From Propionibacteriales bacterium (GTDB lineage Bacteria; Actinomycetota; Actinomycetes; Propionibacteriales; Nocardioidaceae), in NCBI GenBank assembly GCA_026392465.1, contig JAPLCA010000007.1:1-54029 (forward strand): DNA of 54,029 nt, written 5' to 3'. The notes under the pieces are model-generated. The model was not told where the DNA came from, searched no databases, and saw nothing but the letters and a program-made list of their open reading frames with translations. The position numbers and the translations under genes are program-made. Each line of letters starts with the position of its first letter. Within the stretch, counting starts at the first letter, position 1. Positions 35,451-43,554 of this stretch are shown here, piece after piece.

Positions 35451-36704
35451 TCACGTGTACCAGCTGGGCTCGGGGATCGTGCCGAGCAGCGCGTACTCGC
35501 CGACCTCGCGACGCTTGTAGGCGACGGGGTCGTGGAGGGTGTGGGTGCGGGCGTTGCGCCAGTACAGGTCGAGCCCGACCTTGTTGCTCGACGCCCGGGC
35601 GCCCGTCAGCTCGTAGATCTTCGTGCCGACCTCGAGCGCGATGTCGGTGGCGAGCTGCTTGACGGCCGCCACCCGCACCGCGACCTTGCCGCGCGCCTCG
35701 GGCGTCAGGTCCTCGCGGGGGGCGTGCAGCAGCGCTGAGATCTCGCGACCGACGTCGTCGGCGAGCGCCTCGGCCGCCCACAGCTGCGACTGCAGCCGCC
35801 CGTACCCCTCGAGGATGTACCACTCCTCGGACGCGCTGGCCTTGTCGTCGCCGCCGTAGGGCCAGGGTCGCGTGGTGGAGCGGGTGTACGCGGTGCCGGC
35901 CTTGAGGCCGCCGCGGGCGATCCCGAGGTAGAAGTTGCTGAAGACGAGCTGGATCGTCGGCAGGTTGAGGGTGCCGTAGACGAGCTCGACCTGCTCCTTG
36001 TCGACGTACCCGGCCGCGGCCGACCACGGCACACGCACGTCGGTGATGGTCACGCCGCCGGACTCGGTGAGCCGCTGGCCGAGGTTGTCCCAGTCGTCGT
36101 GGAAGACGATGCCGGGCTGCTGGCTTGGGACGATCGCGAAGATGTGCTTCTCGCTGCCCTCCAGCACTCCCTCGAGCACGGTCAGGTCGCTGACCTTGGA
36201 GCCGGTGGAGAACGACTTGCGGCCGGTGAAGACGATCTCGTCGCCCTCGTCGCGGATGGTGAGGTCGTTGTCGCGCGGGTTGACCGCCCCGCCGAAGAAC
36301 AGGTTGTCCGTCGTGTACAGCTCCTCGACGGCGGCGATCTGCTCGGGCGTGCCGACCAGTCGCACGGCCCAGGCCCAGAGGTAGTGGTAGGCCAGGAGCT
36401 GGCCGATGGAGCCGTCGCCGGACGCGACCTCGCGCACGACCTGGTAGGCCAGGTCCCACGTCTGGCCGGCGCCGCCGTGCTCGACGGGGCCGAGCAGAGT
36501 GACGAGGCCGGCGTCCTTGAGCAGCTGGACCTCGGCGGTGGGCACGGCCTGGGCGCGGTCGCGCTCGACGGCGTCGGCGGCCAGGATGCCGGCGACGTCG
36601 GAGGCGCGCTCCAGCCAGCCGGCGGGGGTGGACGGTCGGGGCTCGGTGGCCCACGGGGACGACTGCACGGCGTCCCGGACGGTCAGGTGGTCGGTGATGG
36701 ACAT
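35451..36704 (-). CDS. DszC/SfnB-like flavin monooxygenase, second paralogue
   Basis: The 417-residue acyl-CoA dehydrogenase-fold protein resembles dibenzothiophene monooxygenase DszC along much of its length. It has ERDRAQAVPTAE, EIVFTGRKSFSTGSKVSDL, PGIVFHDDWDNLGQRLTESG and YLGIARGGLKAGTAYTR. It ends with YWRNARTHTLHDPVAYKR. It is thus likely FMNH2-dependent and oxidises an organic sulfide, sulfoxide or sulfone. The family also contains SfnB, so the substrate may be a simple dialkyl sulfur compound. It is a paralogue of the gene at 33603. The upstream hairpin at 36741 separates it from sfnG. Confidence 0.87.
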   Translation of the reverse strand: MSITDHLTVRDAVQSSPWATEPRPSTPAGWLERASDVAGILAADAVERDRAQAVPTAEVQLLKDAGLVTLLGPVEHGGAGQTWDLAYQVVREVASGDGSIGQLLAYHYLWAWAVRLVGTPEQIAAVEELYTTDNLFFGGAVNPRDNDLTIRDEGDEIVFTGRKSFSTGSKVSDLTVLEGVLEGSEKHIFAIVPSQQPGIVFHDDWDNLGQRLTESGGVTITDVRVPWSAAAGYVDKEQVELVYGTLNLPTIQLVFSNFYLGIARGGLKAGTAYTRSTTRPWPYGGDDKASASEEWYILEGYGRLQSQLWAAEALADDVGREISALLHAPREDLTPEARGKVAVRVAAVKQLATDIALEVGTKIYELTGARASSNKVGLDLYWRNARTHTLHDPVAYKRREVGEYALLGTIPEPSWYT

Positions 36705-36740
36705 AGGGTTGCTCCGTTCCTTGCGCTAGCGGGGAATGCC

Positions 36741-36770
36741 GCCCGCCGGGGTCTCGCCACCCCGGCGGGC
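36741..36770 (-). terminator. Hairpin between sfnG and the DszC-like gene
   Basis: GCCCGCCGGGG (36741-36751) pairs perfectly with CCCCGGCGGGC (36760-36770), 8-nt loop. It is an intra-cluster hairpin, possibly an attenuator or mRNA-processing site. Confidence 0.75.
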
Positions 36771-36812
36771 ACCCGACCGACGCCCCGGGTGGGCGCTGCC
36801 GGGGGTCTGGTG

Positions 36813-37961
36813 TCAGGCGGTCGTGAGGGCTTCCTCGCCGAGCTGTCCCGCCTCGACCGCCTGCGTCTCGAGCTCGCGGACGATCGGCAGCACCTTCTCG
36901 CCGAAGTACGCGATGTCCTCGAGGTAGTGCAGGAAGCCGAGCAGGAAGAGGTCGACGCCGCGCTTCTTGAACTCGACGATCCGGGTGGCCACCTGCTCCG
37001 GCGTGCCGACGAGACCGGTCCGGAACCCGTCGTTGTACTGGACGAGGTCGCGGAACGACGAGTCCGCCCACATGCCCTTGCCGTCGCCGGTGCTGCTGCC
37101 GGCCTGCTGGACGGCCTGACGGAAGCCCTCGACGGCCTCGGGGTTGGCCTTGGCGATGATCTCCTCGAGCACGTCGCGCGCCTCGGACTCGGTGTCGCGG
37201 GCGACGACGAAGCCGTTCAGCCCGAACTTCACCTGGCCCTCGCGGCCCGCGAGCGCGGCGTTCTGGTTGACCTCGAGGTACTGCTCGGTGAAGCCGTCGA
37301 AGTCCTTGCCGTTGGAGAAGTACCAGTCGGCCACGGTGCCGCCGTTGCGACGGGCCGCGGTGGAGTTGCCGCCCTGGAAGATCTCGGGGTGCGGGCGGCC
37401 GGGCACGTCGACCGGTCCGGGCTTCAGGGTGAAGTCGTGGATGCGGTAGAAGTCGCCACGGTGCTCGAACCCGACCCCCTTCTCCTGCGCCGTCCAGAGC
37501 CCGCGCAGCACGCGGATGAACTCCTCGCTGCGACGGTAGCGCTCGTCGTGCTCGAGCCACGGCTCGCCGAGGCCCGTGAACTCGTCCTTGAACCAGCCGG
37601 AGACGACGTTGACGGCCGCGCGGCCGCCGGAGATGTGGTCGGCGGTGATGATCCACTTCGCGAGCACGGCCGGGTGCCAGAGTCCGGGGTGGACGGCGGC
37701 GATGACCTTGAGCTTCTCGGTCTGGGTGAGCAGGCCGAGGCTGAAGCTCGTCGACTCGTGCTGCTGGTCGGCGCCGTAGGAGGCGGTGTAGCGGACCTGG
37801 CTGAGCGCGTACTCGAAGCCGACCTGCTCGGCCAGCTGCGCGACCTTCACGTTGAAGTCGTAGCTCCAGTCGGTGCGCTGCTCGATGGTGCTGGTGACGA
37901 GTCCGCCGGAGACGTTGGGGACCCAGTAGGCGAACTTCAGGGGATCGGTGCTGACGGGCAT
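36813..37961 (-). CDS. sfnG: Dimethyl sulfone monooxygenase SfnG
   Basis: SfnG oxidises dimethyl sulfone with FMNH2 to methanesulfinate. The 382-residue LLM protein begins with the family's near-invariant FAYWVPNVSGGLV and EQRTDWSYDFN. It then has AVNVVSGWFKDEF, DERYRRSEEFIRVLRG, PEIFQGGNSTAARRNGG and DLVQYNDGFRTGLVGTPEQ. These match SfnG better than SsuD or DszA. It follows the flavin reductase and precedes the DszC-like gene. SfnR, the sigma-54 activator used by Pseudomonas, is absent. Confidence 0.9.
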   Translation of the reverse strand: MPVSTDPLKFAYWVPNVSGGLVTSTIEQRTDWSYDFNVKVAQLAEQVGFEYALSQVRYTASYGADQQHESTSFSLGLLTQTEKLKVIAAVHPGLWHPAVLAKWIITADHISGGRAAVNVVSGWFKDEFTGLGEPWLEHDERYRRSEEFIRVLRGLWTAQEKGVGFEHRGDFYRIHDFTLKPGPVDVPGRPHPEIFQGGNSTAARRNGGTVADWYFSNGKDFDGFTEQYLEVNQNAALAGREGQVKFGLNGFVVARDTESEARDVLEEIIAKANPEAVEGFRQAVQQAGSSTGDGKGMWADSSFRDLVQYNDGFRTGLVGTPEQVATRIVEFKKRGVDLFLLGFLHYLEDIAYFGEKVLPIVRELETQAVEAGQLGEEALTTA

Positions 37962-38033
37962 GGCGATCTAGCCCCTTCCTGGTGGTGTGAGGAGGTGGTG
38001 GTGGGCGGTGCGAGAGGAGGTGTCAGGTGGTCG

Positions 38034-38072
38034 TCAGGTGCGACATCGGCGGGTGGCTTGGGTCGTGGTCAT
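38034..38072 (-). CDS. Possible 12-residue upstream peptide before sfnG
   Basis: The frame MTTTQATRRCRT starts at an ATG that overlaps the flavin reductase stop (TGATG) and ends 72 bases before the sfnG start. Cys-containing leader peptides control some actinobacterial sulfur genes, but this one has a single Cys. It may be chance. Confidence 0.2.
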   Translation of the reverse strand: MTTTQATRRCRT

Positions 38073-38560
38073 CAGAACGCCTGGTGTGTGCCGAAGCTGC
38101 GCTGCCAGTAGACGAGCGGACGCTGGGTCCCCGTCTCGGCGCGCACGACCGTGCCGAGCACGAGGACGTGGTCGCCGGCCGGCACCGTGCTGGTGACGTC
38201 GGCGAGGATCCACGCGTGCACGTCGTCGAGGCGAGGTGCGCCGTCGTCGCTCCAGCCGAGGTCGGCAAAGCGGTCGTGGAGCTTGGTGGAGAACCGCAGC
38301 GCCACCTGGTCCTGGTGGGCGGCGAGCACGTTGATGCCGAACCGGCCGCCGCGCTGCAGACGGGCGAGCAGGCTCGACGTGCGGGCCAGGGAGATGGCGA
38401 CCATCGGCGGGTCCATCGAGAGGGACATGACACCGCTCAGGGTCGTGCCGTGCGGTCGGCCGCCGTCGGACGTGGTCACCACCGTCAGTCCGGTGGCGAA
38501 GTTCGCCATGGCGCCGCGCAGCGCGGCCTCGAGGGTGGTGTCGTCGACGGACACGGCCAT
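38072..38560 (-). CDS. Flavin reductase (FMN reductase of two-component monooxygenases)
   Basis: The 162-residue protein is a HpaC/DszD-type flavin reductase-like domain: AMANFATGLTVVTTSDGG, TTLSGVMSLSMDPPMVAISL, and LARLQRGGRFGINVLAAHQ. It would supply FMNH2 to SfnG, SsuD and the DszC/SfnB-like enzymes. GGGAGG lies just before the ATG. It is the first gene of the sulfur cluster. GTCCAC-G-GTGGAC (38590-38602) upstream could be an operator. Confidence 0.88.
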   Translation of the reverse strand: MAVSVDDTTLEAALRGAMANFATGLTVVTTSDGGRPHGTTLSGVMSLSMDPPMVAISLARTSSLLARLQRGGRFGINVLAAHQDQVALRFSTKLHDRFADLGWSDDGAPRLDDVHAWILADVTSTVPAGDHVLVLGTVVRAETGTQRPLVYWQRSFGTHQAF

Positions 38561-38683
38561 CTGGTCCTCCCGATCGGTGGTGGTGATGTGTCCACGGTGG
38601 ACCCCGGAAGGCCGTCTGCGGGGGCTGCTCACGACGTGGGACGACCAGTGCGTGCAGGTCGGGCCGTGCTACGACGATCCCCT

Positions 38684-38754
38684 TTCCCGCTGAGTGTGAC
38701 GTTTGCGGGCCGATCAGGCCCCGATCGGCCCGCAAACGTCACACTCAGCGGGAA
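38684..38754. repeat. Very long perfect palindrome (32-bp stem), copy B
   Basis: Arms 38684-38715 and 38723-38754 are perfect 32-bp complements with a 7-nt loop. The left arm begins TTCCCGCTGAGTGTGACGTT. It lies in the divergent gap between the flavin reductase and the GntR gene. It is related to the palindrome at 33532-33596. Confidence 0.9.
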
Positions 38755-38856
38755 GGAGGCGGTGGGGGTGGGCGGGGGAGGGGGAGGACGTAACGTCCGC
38801 GACATCGGCGCCCACTAGCGTCGGCCGTCACGGCGCACCGACGGAGGAGGTCAGAG

Positions 38857-39582
38857 GTGGCACGCCCGTTCACCGGTGGGCCTCGACGTCGCTCGGCGTT
38901 CACCGCACGGCTCGAGAACACCTCGGTCGAGGGGTCGCAGCCGCGCGTCCTCGACGACATGAGGACCGCGATCCTGGCCGGGGTCGAGCCGCCGGGCACC
39001 CTGATCCCCATCGACGCGGTCGCGGCGTTCTTCGGCGTCAGCCAGATCCCGGTGCGCGAGGCGCTCAAGATCCTGCTCGGGGAGGGACTCGTCGAGCACG
39101 TGCCGCACGTCGGGTACAGCGTCGCCAAGCTCAGCTACCGCGAGTTCCGCGAGCTGTACGAGGTGCGGCTCGCGCTGGAGAAGGCCGCGCTGGTCGCCGC
39201 CGTCGACCGCGCCGGTCCTGGCGACGTCGAGGCGGCGAGGGCGGCGCTGCTGGAGACGAGCACGGCGCTCGACGCCGGCGACGACCGCGGCTACCACGAG
39301 GCGACGCGCCGGTTCCACCTCAGCCTGATCGCGCCCTCGGGCATGCAGCGGCTGCTGCGGATGTACGAGTCGGCGTGGAACCTGACGGAGCCGGTGCGGC
39401 CCATGACGCACGTCGGGCCCGCGCAGCGCTCGGCGTTCGCGCACGACCACGACGCGATGCTCGAGGCGTTCGCGGCACGTGACGCCACCGCGCTGGTGGC
39501 GCTCTCGGTGGAGCACTACGACCACCTCCTCGATGGCATCGAGGTGCTCAGCGACGACCACGACGTCTTCCGCGAGGCCTGA
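38857..39582 (+). CDS. GntR-family regulator with FCD ligand domain
   Basis: The 241-residue protein has an N-terminal winged helix with IDAVAAFFGVSQIPVREALKILLGEGLVEHVPHVGY and an FCD helical domain. The FCD metal-site residues include EVRLALEKAAL, HEATRRFHLSL and SVEHYDHLL. FCD regulators sense small acids. The GTG start has GGAGGAGG upstream. It lies 112 bp before an NCS1 transporter on the same strand and is therefore the likely regulator of the transporter-racemase pair, though it is also divergent from the sulfur cluster. Confidence 0.87.
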   Translation: MARPFTGGPRRRSAFTARLENTSVEGSQPRVLDDMRTAILAGVEPPGTLIPIDAVAAFFGVSQIPVREALKILLGEGLVEHVPHVGYSVAKLSYREFRELYEVRLALEKAALVAAVDRAGPGDVEAARAALLETSTALDAGDDRGYHEATRRFHLSLIAPSGMQRLLRMYESAWNLTEPVRPMTHVGPAQRSAFAHDHDAMLEAFAARDATALVALSVEHYDHLLDGIEVLSDDHDVFREA

Positions 39583-39589
39583 GCGGCGC

Positions 39590-39601
39590 GTCCTATAGGA
39601 C
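39590..39601. promoter_or_regulatory. 12-bp palindrome between the GntR and NCS1 genes
   Basis: GTCCTATAGGAC is a perfect palindrome 8 bases after the GntR stop and 93 bases before the transporter start. A TAGCGT -10-like hexamer follows at about 39655. It is a candidate GntR operator. Confidence 0.4.
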
Positions 39602-39694
39602 TCCCGTGACGCAAGGTTCACCCGCGGAGTCGAGGGGTCGAAACACCACGTTCCTAGCGTCGGGTGCAGCCCGAGCCCGACGAGGAGACACCCC

Positions 39695-41239
39695 ATGCCA
39701 CAGCCCCACGGCGCCCTGCCGAACGACATCGTGGAAGCCGCCGGCTACCCGCCCGGAGCCGGCCGACCACGCCGCGCGTACGACCCTCGCCTCACCAACG
39801 AGGACCTCGCGCCGCTGGAGAAGCAGACCTGGAGCTCCTACAACATCTTCGCCTTCTGGATGTCCGACGTGCACAGCGTCGGCGGCTACGTGACGGCCGG
39901 CAGCCTGTTCATGCTCGGCCTCACGACGTGGCAGGTCTTCATCGCCCTCATCGTCGGCATCTGCATCGTGCAGGTGCTCGCGAACCTGGTCGCGAAGCCC
40001 AGCCAGGTCGCCGGCGTGCCGTACCCGGTGATCAGCCGCGCGTCGTTCGGCGTGCTCGGTGCGAACATCCCCGCGATCATCCGCGGGCTCATCGCCGTCG
40101 CCTGGTACGGGGTGCAGACGTTCCTCGCCGCGGGGTCGCTGTCGATCGTGCTGCTGAAGGTGTGGCCCGGCCTCGCGCGCATCGCGACGGACGACACGTC
40201 GTTCCTCGGCCTGAGCTACCTCGGCTACGTCTCCTTCGCGATCCTGTGGGTGGCCCAGGCCGCCGTGTTCTGGCGGGGCATGGAGTCCATCCGCAGGTTC
40301 ATCGACTTCTGCGGTCCCGCCGTCTACGTCGTCATGGTCGTCCTGTGCGGCTACATGCTGTGGCGCGCCGGTTTCGACATCGACCTCAACCTCGCCGACC
40401 ACGCCGTGTCCGGCTGGGCCGCCGTTGGGGCGATGTGCTCGGCGATCGCGCTCGTCGTCTCCTACTTCTCGGGACCGACGCTGAACTTCGGCGACTTCTC
40501 GCGCTACGGCAGCAGCTACGAGGCGGTCAAGCGCGGCAACTTCCTCGGCCTGCCCGTGAACTTCACGTTCTTCGCGCTGCTCGTGGTGCTGACGGCTGCC
40601 GCGACGGTGCCCGTGTTCGGCGAGCTGATCACCGACCCGGTGCACACGGTCGAGCGGATCGACACGTGGACCGCGGTGCTGCTCGGCGGCCTGACGTTCG
40701 TGGTCGCGACGGTCGGCATCAACATCGTGGCGAACTTCATCTCCCCGGCGTTCGACTTCTCCAACGTCGCGCCGCAGCGGATCAGCTGGCGCATGGGCGG
40801 CATGATCGCCGCCGGTGGGTCGGTGCTGCTCACGCCCTGGAACTGGTACGACAACGCCGACGCGATCTTCTGGACGCTGGGTCTGCTCGGTGCCCTCATC
40901 GGCCCGCTCTACGGGATCCTCATCGCCGACTACTACGTGGTGCGCCAGCAGCAGATCGTCGTCGACGACCTGTTCACGATGGAGGAGGACGGCGAGTACC
41001 ACTACGTCCGCGGCTACAACCCGGCCGCGGTGCAGACGGTGGTGGTGACCGGCGTCGTCGCGGTCCTCAGCGTCGTGGTCCCGAAGCTGTCGGGCGTGCT
41101 GCCGGCCCTGCCCGACTACTCGTTCTTCGTCGGCGCGATCCTCTCCGCGGCGCTCTACGTGGTGCTCGCCCGTCGCCAGGGGGTCGGGCCGAGCGCGAGC
41201 GCGGCGGAGTCGGTGCCGACGGGCGCGGGGGCTGCCTGA
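39695..41239 (+). CDS. NCS1-family nucleobase/hydantoin/allantoin symporter
   Basis: The 514-residue protein has about 12 membrane helices. It has the NCS1 signatures WSSYNIFAFWMSDVHS (helix 1), PYPVISRASFGVLGANIPAI and AWYGVQT, whose Trp/Gln correspond to substrate-contacting residues in Mhp1. It imports hydantoins, allantoin, uracil or similar with a cation. Its stop is 2 bases before a racemase start. The pairing favours a hydantoin-type substrate, but no hydantoinase gene is present. Confidence 0.88.
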   Translation: MPQPHGALPNDIVEAAGYPPGAGRPRRAYDPRLTNEDLAPLEKQTWSSYNIFAFWMSDVHSVGGYVTAGSLFMLGLTTWQVFIALIVGICIVQVLANLVAKPSQVAGVPYPVISRASFGVLGANIPAIIRGLIAVAWYGVQTFLAAGSLSIVLLKVWPGLARIATDDTSFLGLSYLGYVSFAILWVAQAAVFWRGMESIRRFIDFCGPAVYVVMVVLCGYMLWRAGFDIDLNLADHAVSGWAAVGAMCSAIALVVSYFSGPTLNFGDFSRYGSSYEAVKRGNFLGLPVNFTFFALLVVLTAAATVPVFGELITDPVHTVERIDTWTAVLLGGLTFVVATVGINIVANFISPAFDFSNVAPQRISWRMGGMIAAGGSVLLTPWNWYDNADAIFWTLGLLGALIGPLYGILIADYYVVRQQQIVVDDLFTMEEDGEYHYVRGYNPAAVQTVVVTGVVAVLSVVVPKLSGVLPALPDYSFFVGAILSAALYVVLARRQGVGPSASAAESVPTGAGAA

Positions 41240-41241
41240 CC

Positions 41242-41985
41242 ATGCTGATCCGTGTCATCAACCCGAACACGACGGAGTCGATGACCACGGCGATCGGGGC
41301 CTGCGCCAGTGCCGTCGCAGGCCCCGACGTCGTCGTGGAGGCCGTCAGCCCGGTGTTCGGGCCGGAGTCGATCGAGTCGCACGTGGACGAGGCGCTGGCC
41401 GTGCCCGGTGTGCTGGCCCGCGTGGTCGAGGGCGAGGCGGCCGGCGTCGACGGCTACGTCGTCGCCTGCTTCGGCGACCCGGGCGTGCAGGCGGCGCGCG
41501 AGCTGGCGCGAGGGCCCGTGGTCGGGATCGCCGAGGCCGGGATGCGCGCCGCGACCTACCTGGGGCGTCGGTTCAGCGTCGTGACGACGCTGCGGCGCAC
41601 GGTGCCGGGCATCGAGGCGCTGACCAGGTCGTACGGTCTGGCCGACCACTGCGGCGGGGTGCACGCGACCGAGATCGGTGTGGTCGACCTCGAGCGCGAC
41701 CCGCACGCCCGCGACCGGACGCTCGAGCTGTCCCGGGTCGCGCTGACGGCTGACGACTCCGACGTGCTGGTCCTCGGCTGTGCCGGGATGACGGACTTCG
41801 CCGCGTGGCTCGGCGACGAGCTGGGCGTCCCGGTGGTCGACGGGGTCGCCGCCGCCACGACGACCGTGGCCGGACTCGTGGCGATGGGGCTCGGCACGAG
41901 CAAGGCGGGCGAGTTCGCGGCGCCCCGCGCGAAGCGGGTGAGCGGCTCGTGGGCCGACGTCGACCTCAGGCTGCCTGCGCCCTGA
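41242..41985 (+). CDS. Aspartate/glutamate/hydantoin racemase-family protein
   Basis: The 247-residue protein has the two-cysteine racemase active site, C76 in VVACFGDPG and C180 in LGCAGMTDF. The N-terminus is RVINPNTTESM, typical of the Asp/Glu/hydantoin racemase (HyuE/DcrA) branch. It probably racemises 5-substituted hydantoins or a related cyclic ureide. It directly follows the NCS1 gene. The 3' end overlaps the phenylalanine hydroxylase gene by 20 bases tail-to-tail. Confidence 0.87.
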   Translation: MLIRVINPNTTESMTTAIGACASAVAGPDVVVEAVSPVFGPESIESHVDEALAVPGVLARVVEGEAAGVDGYVVACFGDPGVQAARELARGPVVGIAEAGMRAATYLGRRFSVVTTLRRTVPGIEALTRSYGLADHCGGVHATEIGVVDLERDPHARDRTLELSRVALTADDSDVLVLGCAGMTDFAAWLGDELGVPVVDGVAAATTTVAGLVAMGLGTSKAGEFAAPRAKRVSGSWADVDLRLPAP

Positions 41986-42853
41986 GCGCCGCGACCGTGT
42001 CGTCGGTGCAGGTGTCCCAGAAGCCGCCGACGGCGTCCTCGACGTGCGCGAAGGAGTCGGCGGCGAAGAGCCGGTCCTGGTAGTGGGTGATGTCGTAGTC
42101 GGTGGTGCCCATGGTGACGACGTCGAGCGGCTCGATGGTCATGGAGCGGAACTCCTCGATCTCGCCGGGGCTCGACAGGATTCCCGCGCCGTACGCCTTG
42201 AGGCCGTCGCGCTCGTGCACGACGCCGAACTCGAGCGTGAACCAGAAGACGCGGCTGACGAACTCGAGCGCCTCGGTGGTCTCGACCCGGCGCGCTGCGC
42301 GGCCGGCGGCCTCGTAGAGGCGGGTGAAGCGCGGGTCGGCGAGCGTGTTGCCGTGGCCCACGACCTCGTGGAGCACGTCGGGCTCGGGGGTGTACAGGGG
42401 GACGGAGTGGTGGCGCACGTACTGGGTGGCCCAGAAGCCGTGGTCGGCGAGCGCGCCGTAGAACTCGCGCAGCGGCACGAGGCCTGCGGCGGGCCGGTAG
42501 CGGAACCCGGTGAGCGGCTCGAGCCGGTCGGACAGCTCCTCCAGCTGCGGCACGCGGTCGAGGGGGAGGTCGAGTGCGGCCTTGCCGTCGAGGAACTCGC
42601 GGCAGGCGTACGTCTCGTGCTTGGTCTGCAGATCCTCGCTGACGACGCGCCAGACGTCGTGCTCCTCGTCGGTGTACGGAGCCTCGGGCGCGGGCTCGCC
42701 CGGCTCCCACCGGTGCGCGAGCGTGGCGAGCAGGTCGCGACGGGCCCGGTACTCCGGGTCGTGCAGGCCGGGATGATCGGCGCCCAGCTCGACGGTGACG
42801 GCACCGTCGGCCGTCGGCGTGACGGGGGCGTAGGACTGGCCTTCCTCGAACAC
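41966..42853 (-). CDS. phhA: Phenylalanine 4-monooxygenase (phenylalanine hydroxylase)
   Basis: The 295-residue enzyme makes tyrosine from phenylalanine using tetrahydropterin, iron and O2. The non-haem iron ligands are visible: H162 and H167 in LHEVVGHGN and E208 in FWFTLEFG. PYTDEEHDVWR and GFRYRPAAGLV are further family hallmarks. The N-terminal ACT domain is absent, as usual in bacteria. The GTG start follows GGAGG. No pterin-4a-carbinolamine dehydratase gene is nearby. Confidence 0.92.
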   Translation of the reverse strand: MFEEGQSYAPVTPTADGAVTVELGADHPGLHDPEYRARRDLLATLAHRWEPGEPAPEAPYTDEEHDVWRVVSEDLQTKHETYACREFLDGKAALDLPLDRVPQLEELSDRLEPLTGFRYRPAAGLVPLREFYGALADHGFWATQYVRHHSVPLYTPEPDVLHEVVGHGNTLADPRFTRLYEAAGRAARRVETTEALEFVSRVFWFTLEFGVVHERDGLKAYGAGILSSPGEIEEFRSMTIEPLDVVTMGTTDYDITHYQDRLFAADSFAHVEDAVGGFWDTCTDDTVAALRAQAA

Positions 42854-43020
42854 GGGTCCTCCTGTCCGCGGCCGACCGGGTGGGGTCGTCCGCCGTGGGT
42901 GGGGTCGCGCCGGGGTGAGGCGCGACGACGACCGGGACGTCGTGTGTCGCCGGTCACATCCATCCAACCACGGGCCGAGAGGCCGGGGAAGGTGAGCGCC
43001 TGAAGAGACGGTCCTGTCCG

Positions 43021-43554
43021 CTACTCCCCGACGCTCCCGTCGAGTGCCTCGCGCAGGAGGTCGGCGTGGCCGTTGTGGCGGCAGTACTCCTCGACCATGT
43101 GGACGACGATCCAGCGCAGCGAGACCGGCTCGCCGGTGCGGCGGTCGGGGCGGGCGGCGAGGGTGTCGAGGCCGTCCGGAGCGGCGTCGAGGAGGGCGTC
43201 GGAGCGGGCGACCGCCGACTCCCACAGGCCGCGAAGGTCGGCTGGCTCGTCGTCGACGGCCGAGTGCCAGTCCCAGTCGGCGTCGTCGTCCCAGGGCGCG
43301 TCGTCCCACGGCGCGGTGGGCTCCGCGCCGGTGAGGACCACGCCGAACCACCAGTCCTCGACGTAGGCCAGGTGCTTGGTCATGCCGCCGAGCGTCATGG
43401 TCGACGGGGCGAGCGGCGTGTGCAGCTGGGCGTGGTCGAGGCCGCTCGTCTTCAGCGCGAACGTGCGCCGGTGGAAGTCGAGGAACCCGCGCAGCGTGGC
43501 GGCCTCGTCGCCGGCGAGGGGCGGGTCGGTGCGGCCGTGCTCGTCCGTCGTCAT
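43021..43554 (-). CDS. DinB/DUF664-family protein
   Basis: The 177-residue four-helix protein has the metal-binding histidines of the DinB fold: TKHLAYVEDWWF near 60, and WIVVHMVEEYCRHNGHADLLREA near the C-terminus. DinB-fold proteins in actinobacteria include mycothiol-dependent enzymes, consistent with mshA in this genome. Its start overlaps the lactone oxidase stop by ATGA. Specific reaction unknown. Confidence 0.87.
   Translation of the reverse strand: MTTDEHGRTDPPLAGDEAATLRGFLDFHRRTFALKTSGLDHAQLHTPLAPSTMTLGGMTKHLAYVEDWWFGVVLTGAEPTAPWDDAPWDDDADWDWHSAVDDEPADLRGLWESAVARSDALLDAAPDGLDTLAARPDRRTGEPVSLRWIVVHMVEEYCRHNGHADLLREALDGSVGE

Noticed and set aside
36813..37961. This LLM enzyme as DszA (dibenzothiophene sulfone monooxygenase)
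   Set aside because: The near-invariant FAYWVPNVSGGLV start, 382-residue length and NDGFRTGLVGTPEQ match SfnG; DszA is longer.
38561..38683. Flavin reductase leader as a known sulfur riboswitch or Cys-rich leader peptide
   Set aside because: I could not match SAM-type riboswitch elements, and no run of Cys codons is present.
38857..39582. GntR gene as the regulator of the sulfur cluster
   Set aside because: It is divergent from the cluster, but a long palindrome lies between them. It reads directly into the NCS1 unit, which is the more likely target. Not excluded.
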